A stretch of 64,000 bases of DNA from Maniola hyperantus (taxonomy: Eukaryota > Arthropoda > Insecta > Lepidoptera > Nymphalidae), in the NCBI RefSeq assembly GCF_902806685.2, contig NC_048538.1, positions 6,634,001 through 6,698,000 of the forward strand, read 5' to 3'. The notes under the pieces are model-generated. The model did not search any database, was not told the DNA's origin, and saw only the letters and a program-made list of their open reading frames with translations. The translations under genes were made by a program, and so were the position numbers. Below, in pieces: positions 43,561-55,290 of the stretch. Each line of letters opens with the position of its first letter. Within the stretch, counting starts at the first letter, position 1.

Positions 43561-45340
43561 TAGTGGTAAGTATGAATGTGGATATTATCAATAAGTTTAA
43601 AAAAGCAAAAGTTAGTCGTGAAAATATGGAAATATAAAAATTATAACTAAATATAATATACGGTCATTACATATAAATCAACCAGCGTATTTCTAGATAT
43701 GTTTCGAAAATCCTAGAATTGCAACCAGAGCTATTCAAGCCATATTCAAGGTAGACCGGTGAAGGCAGGAAGAATGCAAGCTATGAGATTTGTTGTGCTA
43801 CCGGCCTTGCTACTGCCTTGCCAGTTCAGTTTCACAACTATTGTTTTCTAATGATACCTATATTTTCGATGACAAATCTTTTGAGCCCAAGACATCTTGT
43901 TATTACTAGACGATTATGCATACAACGTTGGTAGCGTGAGAAAATATATAGTTGTACAATACTTGAAACTTGCTCTTGTGAGTCTTGGCTATATAATTGT
44001 TAGCGGCAACCCGGTTTCATCTAACGATTAGCTGATCCCTTTAAGAGAGAGGATTTCGTAATATATCAGCCATATTACCTACTTGTCAACATTATTAAGG
44101 GGGGAAAAAACTCTATTCAACATTTCAGCTTTCTAGGTCCAAGAGTTTGGGTTGGGCGTTGATGAGTCAGAACATTTCTTTTTATCTATTTTGAAGATAT
44201 CTACATAATTACCTATATCCACGTTTAATAAATTTTGATACTACATACTCATAGAAGAAAACCTCAATGTGACCAAAATATAAGTGTTAATATACCCACT
44301 AATATTAGGTACTTATTATATTAGTTTTACTCGTAGGCTAGATCGTAATTTAAGTAGAGTACCTAACTTATGAAATACAAAAAGTTGATGGGGAAAACCA
44401 AAACAATACTTTAGATTGTTTTGGTTCCCCCCAATTGGTTGGTTAGTTGGTGTTTTTTTTTTTGTATCAATGCAGTTAGTGTGAACACAATAGGTATCTA
44501 CTATCTACACCTATTTTATCGTTTAAGCAACTTAATAAACGTTCAAATAAGGTGCGATGCTCATTGCATCTATTAGCCAACTCTTGGACAATGCGAAAGG
44601 TCAGGTGGTAAGACGTACAATTTAAGATGATTTGTGCCCGGCAAAATTATTTTGCAATGTACACAGGTGCAACGAAATAGTCAAGAAATATTGCAACTAA
44701 GGTTGAACGTTCCCATGTAGGTACCTACAGTTGCATTAATTTTAGCATCTTTAAAGAGAGGCGTTTGAGTTCACAGATTTATGGATTGAAACTTTCTTAA
44801 CGATGGTGAGAGAGAGTAAAAATAAAAAACATACTGAGGAGCGGCGTGAAGCCGAGTCTATTTGATAGTAACTAAAACTCAGTTTTATCTAAGTACTTTG
44901 ACATAATATTATAGTTGACATGGGTATACTGAAAATAAAACACGTAGAAAACCATTAGAAAACGCTAGGAACGTACCTACCTTACTACCGCGCGTAGATG
45001 CGCATTGCGCACCGGCTGCTGTTATGCCAAAGAGCTGCTCTTATCAAGAAAGGCAATGCGCTTTGATTTCATTCTGTAGGTATAGTATAGAGCACGCAAA
45101 ACAAGTAGTGCAATCTGATTACGAGGCGTATGACTAGGGATATCTACTCGTGTGGTATGAGTTATGACTGCACATTGTACAAAAACAGAACTTGTGTACT
45201 TACTTTCTATGGCATGGGCAACCTGTCACGTTGCAACTTTAGATTGGACAGACTACTTTGCGCGCACGAGGCGAAAAATATTGGAATTGCGATTTGTAGT
45301 AGTAGTGATGAACCTACTTGCTTTTAGGGGTACGCTTCGC
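43561..45340. other. Intronic/intergenic sequence, nothing recognised
   Basis: No exon or repeat family identified. Overlapping frames at 45130-45355 in two reading frames lack recognisable content. Confidence 0.4.
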
Positions 45341-45342
45341 GA

Positions 45343-45391
45343 TGGAATTGTTTGAAGAGTAACTCCGTGAAAAATTCTTCAAACAATTCCA
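45343..45391. repeat. Perfect 16-bp hairpin
   Basis: 'tggaattgtttgaaga' (45343-45358) and 'tcttcaaacaattcca' (45376-45391) are perfect reverse complements around a 17-nt loop. Probably a MITE remnant. Confidence 0.75.
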
Positions 45392-45418
45392 TTCCAGTCA
45401 GTTCCAGATTTTAGATCA

Positions 45419-45505
45419 AAATCATCATCAACCCATTGCCGGCCCGCTGATGAGCACGAGTCATCTCTTAGAATGAGAAAAGTTTAGGCCATAGTCCACC
45501 ACGAA
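45419..45505 (-). mobile_element. SINE S1 fragment (tail side)
   Basis: 'aaaatcatcatcaacccattgccggcccgctgatgagcacgagtcatctcttagaatgagaa' is the tail and the adjacent body; the rest is missing. Confidence 0.75.
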
Positions 45506-47118
45506 GATTTACATGTCATTAGTCATACAATGAAATAACTAGTTATAACCACGAAGATGTATATGATATGTATGTAATGACGTATAAATCTTCATGGTTT
45601 TATTCAGGAACATCCGGCTTTTAATCTCTTCCAGAAAATGTACCAGAGCATCGCATATGCTTGTTTTAATTACCCCCTTAACGCATACAGTATAGATAAT
45701 TTAAACTGTAGAGTTAACTGCAATTAGTGAACAAGTTACTCCATTAAATACTAGTCCCCAGTGAGATGTCTTGAGTTCTTAGCTTGTTAAGAGACTCTTT
45801 ATACTGTTACAGTTAGTACGTAGTAGTAAAGTACGTGTACTATTTCGAACTTTGGTTAAAGTTTGATTATACTATAGGCTGGACCCGTCTCGGCTTCGCT
45901 CAAGTAGAATTTTTGAAAATCGGTAAAGGGGTGGAATTTGCAAAAATGACGAAATAAGTATGCATTTCTGGTTTCTAAGCCAGGGCCCAAATATCAATTT
46001 TTATAGATAAAACTTGAAAAAATGGCGGATTTTCATACAAATTTTCATCCTCTATTTAACCCCCTTAGGGGTGGAATTTCCAAATATCCTTTCTTAATGG
46101 TTTGGCTATGCGTTGATAGATCAATGAGTCAGAAATCAGGTCATGTCTTTTTATATGTAGATATGAATAATATTGATCAACAGTTGATTAAAGCCTGCTT
46201 GCAGTTTGTAACTACATACATACCTATATAAATGCCTATAAAATTAGTGAGCCGCTAACTGTGTCGACATTATTGATTGTTTAATTTGGATTAAGCAATA
46301 AGCTCCAGTCCAGTTTTAATCCTGAAACCGGTCTCTATAATGTGGACCATCCCTTATGTAACCATAAACATATCGATCAAGAACCATGTTCACTGGTCAG
46401 TGTTCACAAACAATAAGTACCTACCTACGTCGCATTTGTTTGAAATTCCCTGTGCTTTGTTTCTCTAAGAATATTTGATTTGCATGCTAATGCCCATGGT
46501 CCTTTAAATCTACCCCCGAAATGTAATATTACTAACAGAATGTCGCCAAAAATGGATGCAAATAGAAAGAGGGATAGTAGGTAGTTAAATAAATCTATCC
46601 TTTTTTCACATAATTACTGGTATTACAGCTTTTATAGGTATAGGTATTCAATTACAAAACTGTTTTAGCGAGATTTCTCCTCAAAGCTCTAAGTCTGAAA
46701 AATCTAAAAACGTTAATCGTAGAATACCAGGCTAGGTGCCTATGTAACATAGGCTATGTTTCAAAGGAAACTCATGTTAGTAACCTCATATAGCCTATAG
46801 GTACCTAAACAAATTCCTAGTTAAGTACGCATAGAAATCGTTGCTCAAACGTTTCCATGTAAGTTTCAAATCGATTCACATTATTGCAAGATGCCACACT
46901 GTCTGCTCCATGGGATGTTCAAGATTGCTTTGTACCAACCTACTACCTACTTGGAATAATAGAAAGTGACTCCACTTGTCGGTCAAGTACACTGAAACTC
47001 GAAACTTTTGTTCACTGGTTATAGGCAACGAAAGTATAAAGGCTCCTACGGACGAACAGGTAGATATATTTGTAATGTAGGTACAGGTAGGTACATCTAA
47101 AATTTTAGGCATAGCTTT
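45506..47118. other. Mostly unassigned; one Helitron-like scrap
   Basis: 45875-46110 holds Helitron-like blocks ('cccgtctcggcttcgctcaagtag', 'acccccttaggggtggaatttcc') of the 'gactgactgat' type. A minus-strand 101-codon frame (46876-47181) runs into the F1 palindrome and is not a gene. Confidence 0.4.
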
Positions 47119-47270
47119 TAGTACGCGAAAGGTCGAAATGGCAATCGGGGAGGGAATGCCCCGCATACCCGCACATCCCACGCGCTAACCCGGTGCGGGT
47201 GACGTGCGGGTGTTTGGGGCGTCCCCCCGCCTCATACCCCGAATGCCATCTCGACCTGTCGCAGACTATA
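47119..47270. mobile_element. GC-rich palindrome family F1, copy 5
   Basis: 'tagtacgcgaaaggtcgaaatggcaatcgggg' and 'ccccgaatgccatctcgacctgtcgcagactata' frame a GC-rich core. It directly abuts the truncated SINE at 47271. Confidence 0.9.
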
Positions 47271-47352
47271 GTGTCAAACCCTCCTTATTCTAAGAGGAGA
47301 TCCGTTCTCACTTCTCAGTGAGTCGGCAATGGGTTGATGATGATGATGATTC
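47271..47352 (+). mobile_element. SINE S1 fragment (3' part)
   Basis: 'ccctccttattctaagaggagatccgttctcac' to 'gtcggcaatgggttgatgatgatgatgatt'. The 5' part is absent at the F1 junction. Confidence 0.75.
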
Positions 47353-47372
47353 ATTCAATAGACATTAAAAAA

Positions 47373-47570
47373 CTAGCTGATGCCTACGACTTCGTCCACG
47401 CGGAAAATCAGAGTTCCTACGGTGCAACGGATTGGCGTGATTTTTTGCATGGGCATAGATAAAAACCTGGAGAGTGACATAGGCTACTTTTTATCCGGGA
47501 AAACGAAAGAGTTCAAACCGGATTTTTAAAAACCTAATTCCACGCGGACGAAGTCGCGGGCATCAGCTAG
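47373..47570. mobile_element. Helitron-like composite with two inverted 3' ends
   Basis: The left end is CTAG followed by 'ctgatgcctacgacttcgtccacgcgg' (3' end, minus orientation). The right end is 'ccacgcggacgaagtcgcgggcatcagCTAG' (3' end, plus orientation). Between them is the plus-oriented middle ('gcaacggattggcgtgattttttgcatgggcat', 'cataggctactttttatccggg'). No 5' TC end is retained. Confidence 0.75.
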
Positions 47571-47914
47571 TTTATAATATTAAGGGTATATAATAAGGCT
47601 ACTGAGGTACTGATTAGATAAGTTAGCTGTACCTATACTTAATAGTGGGATATACATGTAATGAGAGCTTTCGCGCAACAATCGATCACTCCCCGTAGGT
47701 AACGTAGTCAGAGTCGTGTTAACTTGTGGCTTGTGGTTGTGGCATGAATAACAGAATACCTTCACGTGCCCACGTGTTTGGAAACGTGGTTATGAATAAA
47801 CCATATGGAGGCATTCACGGACGTAGGTACCCTGAATGATTCCAACTCCTGTGCTATTGACACACTTGTGAATTGCGAGTTGTGACTTGCGACAAAAGGA
47901 ACACACAACTACGT

Positions 47915-48172
47915 TTCGATGCGATGCGAATTACCAACATAAAAAACATGCGATGAGATTTCGCGCTGCAAGGCATCTTGCTGCATATCGAAAAACCAAC
48001 CAATCATCCAAGGATCGTGAACAGTAGGTAGGTAGGCAGGTACTTGACGTATTTTTGCTAATATGAAGTAGTAACATGGGAAGAATGCGCAATGCGAATC
48101 ATTACAAAAAAATTGTGAAGCGTCTTGCAAGCTCGCTGATTTTGTCGATGAGACGTTGCATCGCATGTTCAC
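47915..48172. mobile_element. Foldback repeat related to 560-770
   Basis: Ends 'acatgcgatgagatttcgcgctgcaag' and 'cttgcaagctcgctgattttgtcgatgagacgttgcatcgcatgt' are partly inverted. The middle carries 'aaccaaccaatcatccaaggatcgtgaacagta'. Confidence 0.55.
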
Positions 48173-48318
48173 CCAAAGATCCTATTCATAAGTGAATTTA
48201 TGTATTCTATGTAGAATCTAGATAAGGGGTTTTTCTTGGTAATGCGTAGGGTAGATGGAGAGGCCATTAGTAGGTATAAGGTAGGTATTGGTATTGATAG
48301 GTAAGTGGTTTGCCCCGT

Positions 48319-48529
48319 AGTTACCCCCCGGCCACACACTGCTTGTGTGGCATGGGAAGTAGCGAGGAAAGGAGGCAGAGACAGTGTGACTGCGTTACTC
48401 GCGTTCATGCCCGAACGAGGAATGGCGTGCGGCATGAGAGTAACGCAGCGACACTGTCTCTGCCTCCTTTCTTCGCTACTTCCCAACCGATGCCTGGCTT
48501 CCCAACTGATGCGGTGGCTGGGGGGTAAG
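48319..48529. mobile_element. Foldback element with about 85-bp arms
   Basis: Left 'gggaagtagcgaggaaaggaggcagagacagtgtgactgcgttactc' pairs with right 'gagtaacgcagcgacactgtctctgcctcctttcttcgctacttccc'. The outer ends 'ttaccccccggccac' and 'gtggctggggggtaa' also pair. It yields open frames on both strands (141, 104 and 72 codons) that are not genes. Confidence 0.9.
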
Positions 48530-48779
48530 ACCTCGCATAAGATTAAAAAATCTGAATGTACTAAAAGCAATTCCATAGAAACCAAATGCGTCATAATATT
48601 ATATTTACAAAGAGAGTGAAATTATATGCCGCATAGCGTGTCGTCTCACCGAAGCCCGTGCAAACAGACACCAAAAATGCCGTAGCCAGAGAGGTGCCAT
48701 TTAAATAAATACTAGAGGCGATGATGTCGCACAAAACGGCTTACATAAGATGAAGACCAGTCGTATATCATTCAGTAAA

Positions 48780-48945
48780 TTCTTCCTTATCAGTCTTTAC
48801 TTATCCATTGTTGGACATGTGTGCACGCCATTCTTTCCGGTGTTGGCGAATCTTATCTATAAGTTTTTTCCGCAAGCTTGGTGATGTCATCGGTCTAACA
48901 AGGTGGTTGTTTTCCCATATTTCTTTTTCGTTGTCTCCATTCAAG
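48780..48945 (-). mobile_element. Decayed RTE-type LINE 3' fragment
   Basis: 'cttatccattgttggaca...tgcacgccattctttccgg' and 'gtgatgtcatcggtctaac' resemble the region around 63665-63760 and the known lepidopteran RTE 3' coding end. It is heavily mutated. Confidence 0.4.
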
Positions 48946-49654
48946 TATACTTACAATGAACTAAAACCTTAATTTGATATAATCCGCTGAAACAGATCAA
49001 ATCTGTATGGTGCAACATGCAGCATGCGACATGCACCGCCCGCCCTCCCACTGCTAAACATGCAGGAAAAACCAGCTACCAGGCAAGCAATACGCACCAC
49101 CACCACGCAGCACCACACAAATCCCAAAACACACTCGACGCACGTTTCACCCCGACACCAGAGCATCCTCAGGAGATGTAGACCTTACAATCCACAATTG
49201 CTCCATTCAAGTAGCAAACGGGATCGCTATGTCTATAATCTATACTTATAATAAATATACAAAAGAGAACGCGATAAATACCTATTTTTTTCTGAAAAAT
49301 CACCGATGTGTGAGTTGTATTTCTATGATTTATAACTCAATGGTCGTAAGTAACTCATAACCATCTTCGAACAAGGTTAGAATCCATATCGCGATTCGTG
49401 ATACATTATCGTTGTCATCTGATTTTTATATAACACTGTCCTTGCCTTATCTTGTTTAGTAAAAAATAAGATATAATAAGAACAAAAGATAGTTTTGATT
49501 GATTAGGGGCCCACGCACGACATTTATGCAAGTGACGAGTCTATACCTATACTCTATAACAGCATATCGGGGTTAGACCTTACAGCTGGTACCTACATAA
49601 CTTATCAGCCAAAATATCTTCTTCTAGATGATCAGGTGTTGATGTCTAAGTAGG
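48946..49654. other. Unassigned; GC-richer patch at 49010-49190
   Basis: The patch ('gcatgcgacatgcaccgcccgccctcccactgc', 'ccccgacaccagagcatcctcaggagatg') is open on both strands for about 65-75 codons. It reads like a fragment of an unknown transposon; no domain is recognised. Confidence 0.35.
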
Positions 49655-49820
49655 TATAGTACGTGACAGGTCAAGATGGCAATCAGGGTGCGGACACCCC
49701 GCACACGCGCACGGCCCCCGCGCTAACCCGGAGCGGGCCAGCGCGGGTGACGTATGGGTATGCGAAGCGTCCGTCCCCCGCCTCTTACCCCTATTGCCAT
49801 CTCGACCTGTCGCGCATATA
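49655..49820. mobile_element. GC-rich palindrome family F1, copy 6
   Basis: 'tatagtacgtgacaggtcaagatggcaatcagggt' and 'acccctattgccatctcgacctgtcgcgcatata' with a GC-rich core. Confidence 0.9.
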
Positions 49821-50244
49821 ATTCATAATATTCATAGTTGACAAAAATGTTCGTGCCTATCTTTTGCATCTGAGTAGATTTTAATGCCAGTTTTTAACTT
49901 TTGCCTATTCAGAAATAACATTTCACGAGAAAAGAAGCGGAAAAAGTCGAGCCCAGCAGTTGTTACTCATTGATAAACATAAGAATTCTACTATCGAAGC
50001 ATCCGAGTGATCTCTATAATTGATGTATTTTAAGTATTTAGTCAAACCTAGATAGTGATTGGTGATACAAATCCTGGAACGTTTTTGTAGCATATTATAC
50101 AGGTAACTAGTTACTAGATATCCAAACTAGAAACTTGACCATTTTCTACGTAGGAACTACGTAGGTATCTACCATTTTCTAAATCATTACACGGAGACGT
50201 GTAGAATGTGTCATGAATTCATGATAGGTATAGGCCTAGGTAGG
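49821..50244. other. Nothing recognised
   Basis: AT-rich sequence without exon or repeat. Confidence 0.4.
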
Positions 50245-50613
50245 TACTTAAAAACCAGTCAAGTGCGAGTCAGACTCGCGCACCGAGGGTTTCGTACTAC
50301 GGTCGTATTTTTTAGACATTTTGCACGATAAATCAAAAACTGTTATGCATAAAAATATCGCCCTTTCATATGATACCCCACTTGGACTACATTTTAATAG
50401 ACTTTAATTTTTTTGTGATGTAGTTAACCACAAATTCACGGTTTTCGGATTTTTCCCTAAAGTCTGCTATAAGACCTACCTACCTGCCAAATTTTATGAC
50501 TCTAGGTAAACGGGAAATACCCTATAGGTTTCTTGACAGACAGACAGACAACGTAGTGATTCCATAAGGGTTCCTTTTTTAATTTTGAGATTTTTTTCCT
50601 ACGGAACCCTAAA
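50245..50613 (-). mobile_element. 'gggttccgtac...ttggccggttttt' repeat, reverse copy
   Basis: 'aaaaccagtcaagtgcgagtcagactcgcgcaccgagggtttcgtac' at the left, 'catatgataccccacttgga', 'cctaaagtctgctataagacc', 'aaacgggaaataccctataggtttcttgacagacag' and 'ctacggaaccctaaaat' at the right. Confidence 0.85.
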
Positions 50614-51854
50614 ATAAGAACACGTAACGTACACGTGTAGAAAACTTAATTAAAGAATGCCTATCGAAACGAAACACATTGACTTCATTTGTAATAATAA
50701 ACCAATTGAACATAAAAAATAAAATTAATGAAAGAGAACCTTATAAAATTCTAGGTAAGGTTCATTTGCTCAAATTATTAGAGCTGTATAACCACAAGAC
50801 TGTAAGAAGATATACCTACCTACCTTGGAATTTTCGATTACTCTCAGTCCCGTTACATTGTTTTTGGAACTTTATCTAACCGAAAACTCTACCAACGTTG
50901 AATAAGTCCCGAAACTCTTTAACTTTTGGTCGAGCCTTTCTAAAGTTTTTGATTCCATAAGCCTTTTGCCATGTTTTTCCTTTTTGACTGAGGATTTCCC
51001 AGTCAATTTGTTAAAATTACTTAATTCTGTAATGAATCATTTGCTGTACTGACCTACTTATTTTGTAATTAAATTCTAAAACATATTATTATATTTTAGA
51101 AGTTTCTTACTTTTTATATAAAAAGCGTGGGACAGAATTCTCTTCTCAGCACTATTGATTATCAAGATCATAATCACTAACACACGTCTGGCATGTCTCT
51201 TATTTTTCTAGACTTCCGGGATTTCATATATTTTTTTATCCTCGAACCATTCCTTACGCGTGGTTCTTTATATACCCCAATTCCTTTTCCCGTCTATAAA
51301 ACTTGGGCGGAATATGTAATGAATGCTTATTGTGTAAACGATGACATTTTCAGCATTTCTATTACCACAAGAAAAATGTGTAAACACGATATTAACAATC
51401 ATCGAACATTTTCCTATAAATAAGGTACTTTTATACCGGTATTTTTGTCAATAAATATAGGCTGTGATTGGTTTCTAGTGATGTACATAGAACTAAGTAT
51501 ACGTTAAGTTCAACACGTTTCCTTCGTGTTCATATTACGGAATTTCCGAAAACTCTTGTAATAATGTCTTTGTTTTCAACCACCATTGTGATATATGCGG
51601 CATTCCTTACGCCCCATTTCTTCTTTCTACCTATATCACAGACTCATTCGGAATGTTTATTATGAGAAAAAACATTTTAGATTCCATTTCTGTACCAAAT
51701 AGGTAAAGCGGATACTAGTACATATTTTGACAACTTCCAAATTCAATCAAAATTTTACTGGACCGTTCCGGCTGTCAATTTTCTGACCTAGAATAGGTAG
51801 AGACGATAAAAAGATAATAAGTTAATTGAGAGTTTAAGTAAGTAATTAAAATAT
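50614..51854. other. Nothing recognised
   Basis: AT-rich; frames of 65-76 codons at 51193-51423 and 51468-51665 have no recognisable domain. Confidence 0.4.
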
Positions 51855-52052
51855 CACTTGCTTTAATGGTGCAGGAAAACATCGTGAGGAGACCTGCATG
51901 CCTGAGAGTTCTCCATAATGTTTTAAAAGGTGTGTGAAGTCTGCCAATCCGCACTTGGCCAGCGTGGTAGACTATGGCCAAAACACTTCTCATTTGAGAG
52001 GAGACCCGTGTATAGTGAGCCGGTCATAGGTTGATTATGATGATGATGAATC
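51855..52052 (+). mobile_element. tRNA-derived SINE, family S1, 5'-truncated
   Basis: 'cttgctttaatggtgcaggaaaacatcgtgaggagacctgcatgcctgagag', 'aaggtgtgtgaagtctgccaatccgcacttggccagcgtgg', 'ccgtgtatagtgagccgg', 'gatgatgatgaatc' tail. Confidence 0.85.
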
Positions 52053-52130
52053 GAGTAACAATATGCACATTATAGAGTAGTAAAGAGTAAAGTAGAGCAT
52101 AGACGAAAGTTTAATGTGCTATATTCACTT

Positions 52131-52632
52131 AACAAAAAAAACCGGCCAAGTGCGAGTCAGGCTCGCGCAACGAGGGTTCCGTACTACAGTCGTATTTTTT
52201 CGATATTTTGCACGATAATTCAAAAACAATGATGCATAAAAATAAATAAAAATCTGTTTTAGAATGCACAGGTAAAGACCTTTCATATTATGATACCCCA
52301 CTTGATATAAGTAGTCATAACATGATACCCCACTTGATATAGTTATCTTACTTCGAAAATTGAAAATCCTAATTATTAGTTTATGACCACAATTAATTTT
52401 TTTTGTGTGATATAACCACAAATTCACGGTTTTCAGATTTTTTCCCTAATGTCAGCTACAAGACCTACCTACATGCCAAATTTCATGATTCTAGGTCAAC
52501 GGGAAGTACCCTGTAGGTTTCTTGACAGACCGACAGACACACAGACAGACAGATAGACAGACAGACAGACAGACAACAAAGTGATCCTATAAGGGTTCTG
52601 TTTTTCCTTTTGAGGTACGGAACCCTGAAAAT
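52131..52632 (-). mobile_element. 'gggttccgtac...ttggccggttttt' repeat, complete reverse copy
   Basis: Begins 'aaaaaaaccggccaagtgcgagtcaggctcgcgcaacgagggttccgtac' and ends 'gttctgtttttccttttgaggtacggaaccctgaaaat'. A (CAGA)n tract lies at 52524-52576. An 'atgataccccacttgatat' block is duplicated (52289-52309, 52321-52340). Confidence 0.9.
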
Positions 52633-53509
52633 ATGATTTAACAAAACACTAGACGGACAAAGGTACGTTTGTATCCGGTCTCCCCTAATTCATGGCTTGA
52701 AGATATCATGCATCCCCGACATGTTCATGGCAAACGTATTTTATGACGCTACTACTACTACAGCATAGAGTCTATGCCATAGACTATTATTTAACGCGAC
52801 TTGACCGCAAACCAGTGAAATCCATTCAGCCATTCAGAAATGTAGTTTTGTACCGTTACCTACCACGCACCTACCAGGTCTGGCCATCAAGTAGGTAGCC
52901 ACGCTTTATGGGCATTTACATAAGGTGTACATTATTGTATACATACATAAACTACGCGGAGCTAGTGGGCCACTTTTTACCATTTAATGAGAACACATTA
53001 TTTTACACTTGTGCAAAGGCATTGGGGTTATGGTACTTTCAACATATTAACCGACATACGTAGGTACACCTAAGACTGACATGCAGTAAATACCTAATAA
53101 TAAAATTAATAACAAATGAAACATTCACTAATAATAACAAAGAGATTTGAGAAGATGTTTAGAAGTTTAGTTTTAATTACTTCTAAAACAAATCATATAT
53201 TTTCGTTTTTACTTATAAAATTAGTAGCATGTGTTAGCACGTCTAACACATTGTCTTTTTGTTTACATCACACGTTCGGAGCTATATTTCTTTAAAAAAA
53301 AATAGGTACAAAAATGGGATCGGTCATTCTTATTATACTCATAGTTGTCCTATAATAGCTGTGTATGTGTGTAGCATTAGAAGATTTTCTTATAAAGAAT
53401 ACAAACATATTTAATAAATACTTCTGCAGGTAGCTAGCATTGGTCAGAAATGTCCTTCTTACTTTTTTAGAAAAGAAACAGCAAGAAATTAGGCGATTTA
53501 TGAAAAAAT
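52633..53509. other. Nothing recognised
   Basis: No exon or repeat identified. Confidence 0.4.
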
Positions 53510-53606
53510 AAAATTGACCTTAAAGTCAAGACTGAATAGGCATCTTTTAGGCAAGCGCGCTCCATCATCACTTGCCAGCAGGTCTGATAAGCGTTAGTTA
53601 ACATTA
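53510..53606 (+). mobile_element. Jockey/CR1-type LINE, ORF C-terminal fragment
   Basis: The frame reads LKSRLNRHLLGKRAPSSLAS then RSDKR and a stop, the usual last residues of a lepidopteran non-LTR reverse-transcriptase ORF. Upstream sequence has a stop in this frame, so only the tail remains. Confidence 0.6.
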
Positions 53607-54330
53607 AAAATAAATATCGACTGTGAAAGTAGTATCAAAATGCATCGATCTGAAAATCGTGGTATGATAACAATAATAATTTTGAAAGTCCGTTTTTGGT
53701 CAACTGTCCTTTCAATCAATGAACAATATCAGCAACATTGATCTTCGCGTCTATTGCGCATTTTCGTTGTTTTGTTGTTAATTTGACCTCGAACTGATAA
53801 ATCAGTTAGCAATAATTGCCCTTGTTAAATTGAATCTGTTCAGATTCTCGAACAGATTTTCGAAACAAATTGAATCTGTCTAGCTAGTCTGATAAATGTT
53901 AATTATAATTTTGACTCAGTTTTAATTAGGAGTGTTAATAGGTATATTTAACTTGATGAATATTATACAATTAATGAAAAAGGTTCTGCTGCTCTTCAAA
54001 CTTTAATTACGATTTTAAGTGGTTAATTAATATCCAGACTATTTTTATTATGCAAAAGAGTCATTCGATCAATTTAAAAACTCGGTTCACGCGAATCTCT
54101 TTGTGAAAAATTTAAAGAGATTGGTACCCTTAAAGTTGCTTCGCAGTATGTATATATAAATTTTGTGAGGTAAAATAAACACTAAATCGACTTTAATATA
54201 AACCGCTAAACTTGTAATGCTTAGGTGGTACCTACTATCAATCCTTTAAGGCGTTGAAGGAATTTTTAGTTTTGTCATTACATAAAAACACATTCATTAA
54301 GCTAGGCTAAACATATAATTGAAGATGAAC
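53607..54330. other. Nothing recognised
   Basis: AT-rich; no repeat family or exon. Confidence 0.4.
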
Positions 54331-54690
54331 TAAGAGCCAGACCTTCATTATTTTATAAAAGCTGAAAGTTTCTGTGCATATTGAACCCAACACTGGGAGG
54401 AACGTTTGTTTGGATGTTTGTTTGGATCATGGTGGCTTTGGGAGATAACAGGTAATAAGGTGTAAAAATCTTACGTCAAAGTATAATGTCTATTTTTTTT
54501 TTATTTTTTCAGAATAGAAATAACGTCATGCATTGCCAGACATTTAGTATCGTGGCAAACCCCTGCCAGATACCCTTAAACTTTTAAACTTTGAGCGTGT
54601 CTGGCAGAGGGTTATCTTATCTTATCTTTTAAAAAAACTGTCAGCTTTTATAAAATGACGAAGGCCTGGCACGCGCTGACTCTCTCTCTA
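54331..54690. mobile_element. Large foldback element, family F3 (copy 2)
   Basis: 'taagagccagaccttcattattttataaaagctgaaag', 'cccaacactgggaggaacgtttgtttgga', 'gatcatggtggctttgggagataaca' and 'aaaatcttacgtcaaagtat' match copy 1. The right end 'aaaatgacgaaggcctggcacgcgctgactct' is the inverted terminus. The right arm is shorter than in copy 1. Confidence 0.85.
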
Positions 54691-55015
54691 TGAGTTCCTT
54701 AATGACAAAAATGCGTGAAAGCAACCGGCTGAGCTTTCAGTTGGCCACAAGATGGAGTGCATTGATATTGTAACCTTTTATGATTTGGAAAAATCAACTC
54801 CTGAGTTTCTGGTTGGCTCTTCACACTGGAACCTGCATTCCGAACTGGTGGTAGAGTCAGGTAGAGTCACAGATGTACATAAGACACACTATCTATAGTT
54901 TCCCTACATGAAATACATTTTTGATTTTGATAAACGAGCAGAATGAGTTTTTGAATACACGGAAAATGGAAATGCACACATTGATCCTTACTAGCAAGTT
55001 TATTTGTCCAATGTT

Positions 55016-55290
55016 TAGGGTTCCGTCTCCAGAGAAAAAGGAACCCTTATAGGATTACTTCTTTGTCTGTCTGACTGCCTGTCGAGTGAATAAAACTATG
55101 TAGGGTATACTTCCCGTTGTCCTAGAATCATGAAAGCGGGCAGGCAGCAATGTCTCATAGTACAAGTAAAGGGAAAAATCCTGAAACTGTGAATTTGTGG
55201 TTACATTACAAAAAAGCGTATTTTTTTTTGTTCGATGGTACGGAACCCTTTGTGAGCGAATCCGACTTGCACTTGACCGGTTTTTTGTAT
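55016..55290 (+). mobile_element. 'gggttccgt...ttgaccggttttt' repeat, internally deleted
   Basis: Starts 'tagggttccgtctccagagaaaaaggaacccttataggattac', then 'tagggtatacttcccgttgtcctagaatcatga', ends 'ggtacggaaccctttgtgagcgaatccgacttgcacttgaccggttttttgta'. Confidence 0.8.

Noticed and set aside
46876..47181. 101-codon minus-strand ORF
   Set aside because: Its start lies in the F1 palindrome and the rest has no recognisable content.
48169..48619. 141- and 104-codon ORFs on opposite strands
   Set aside because: They come from the arms of one palindromic element, which is open on both strands because of its base composition.
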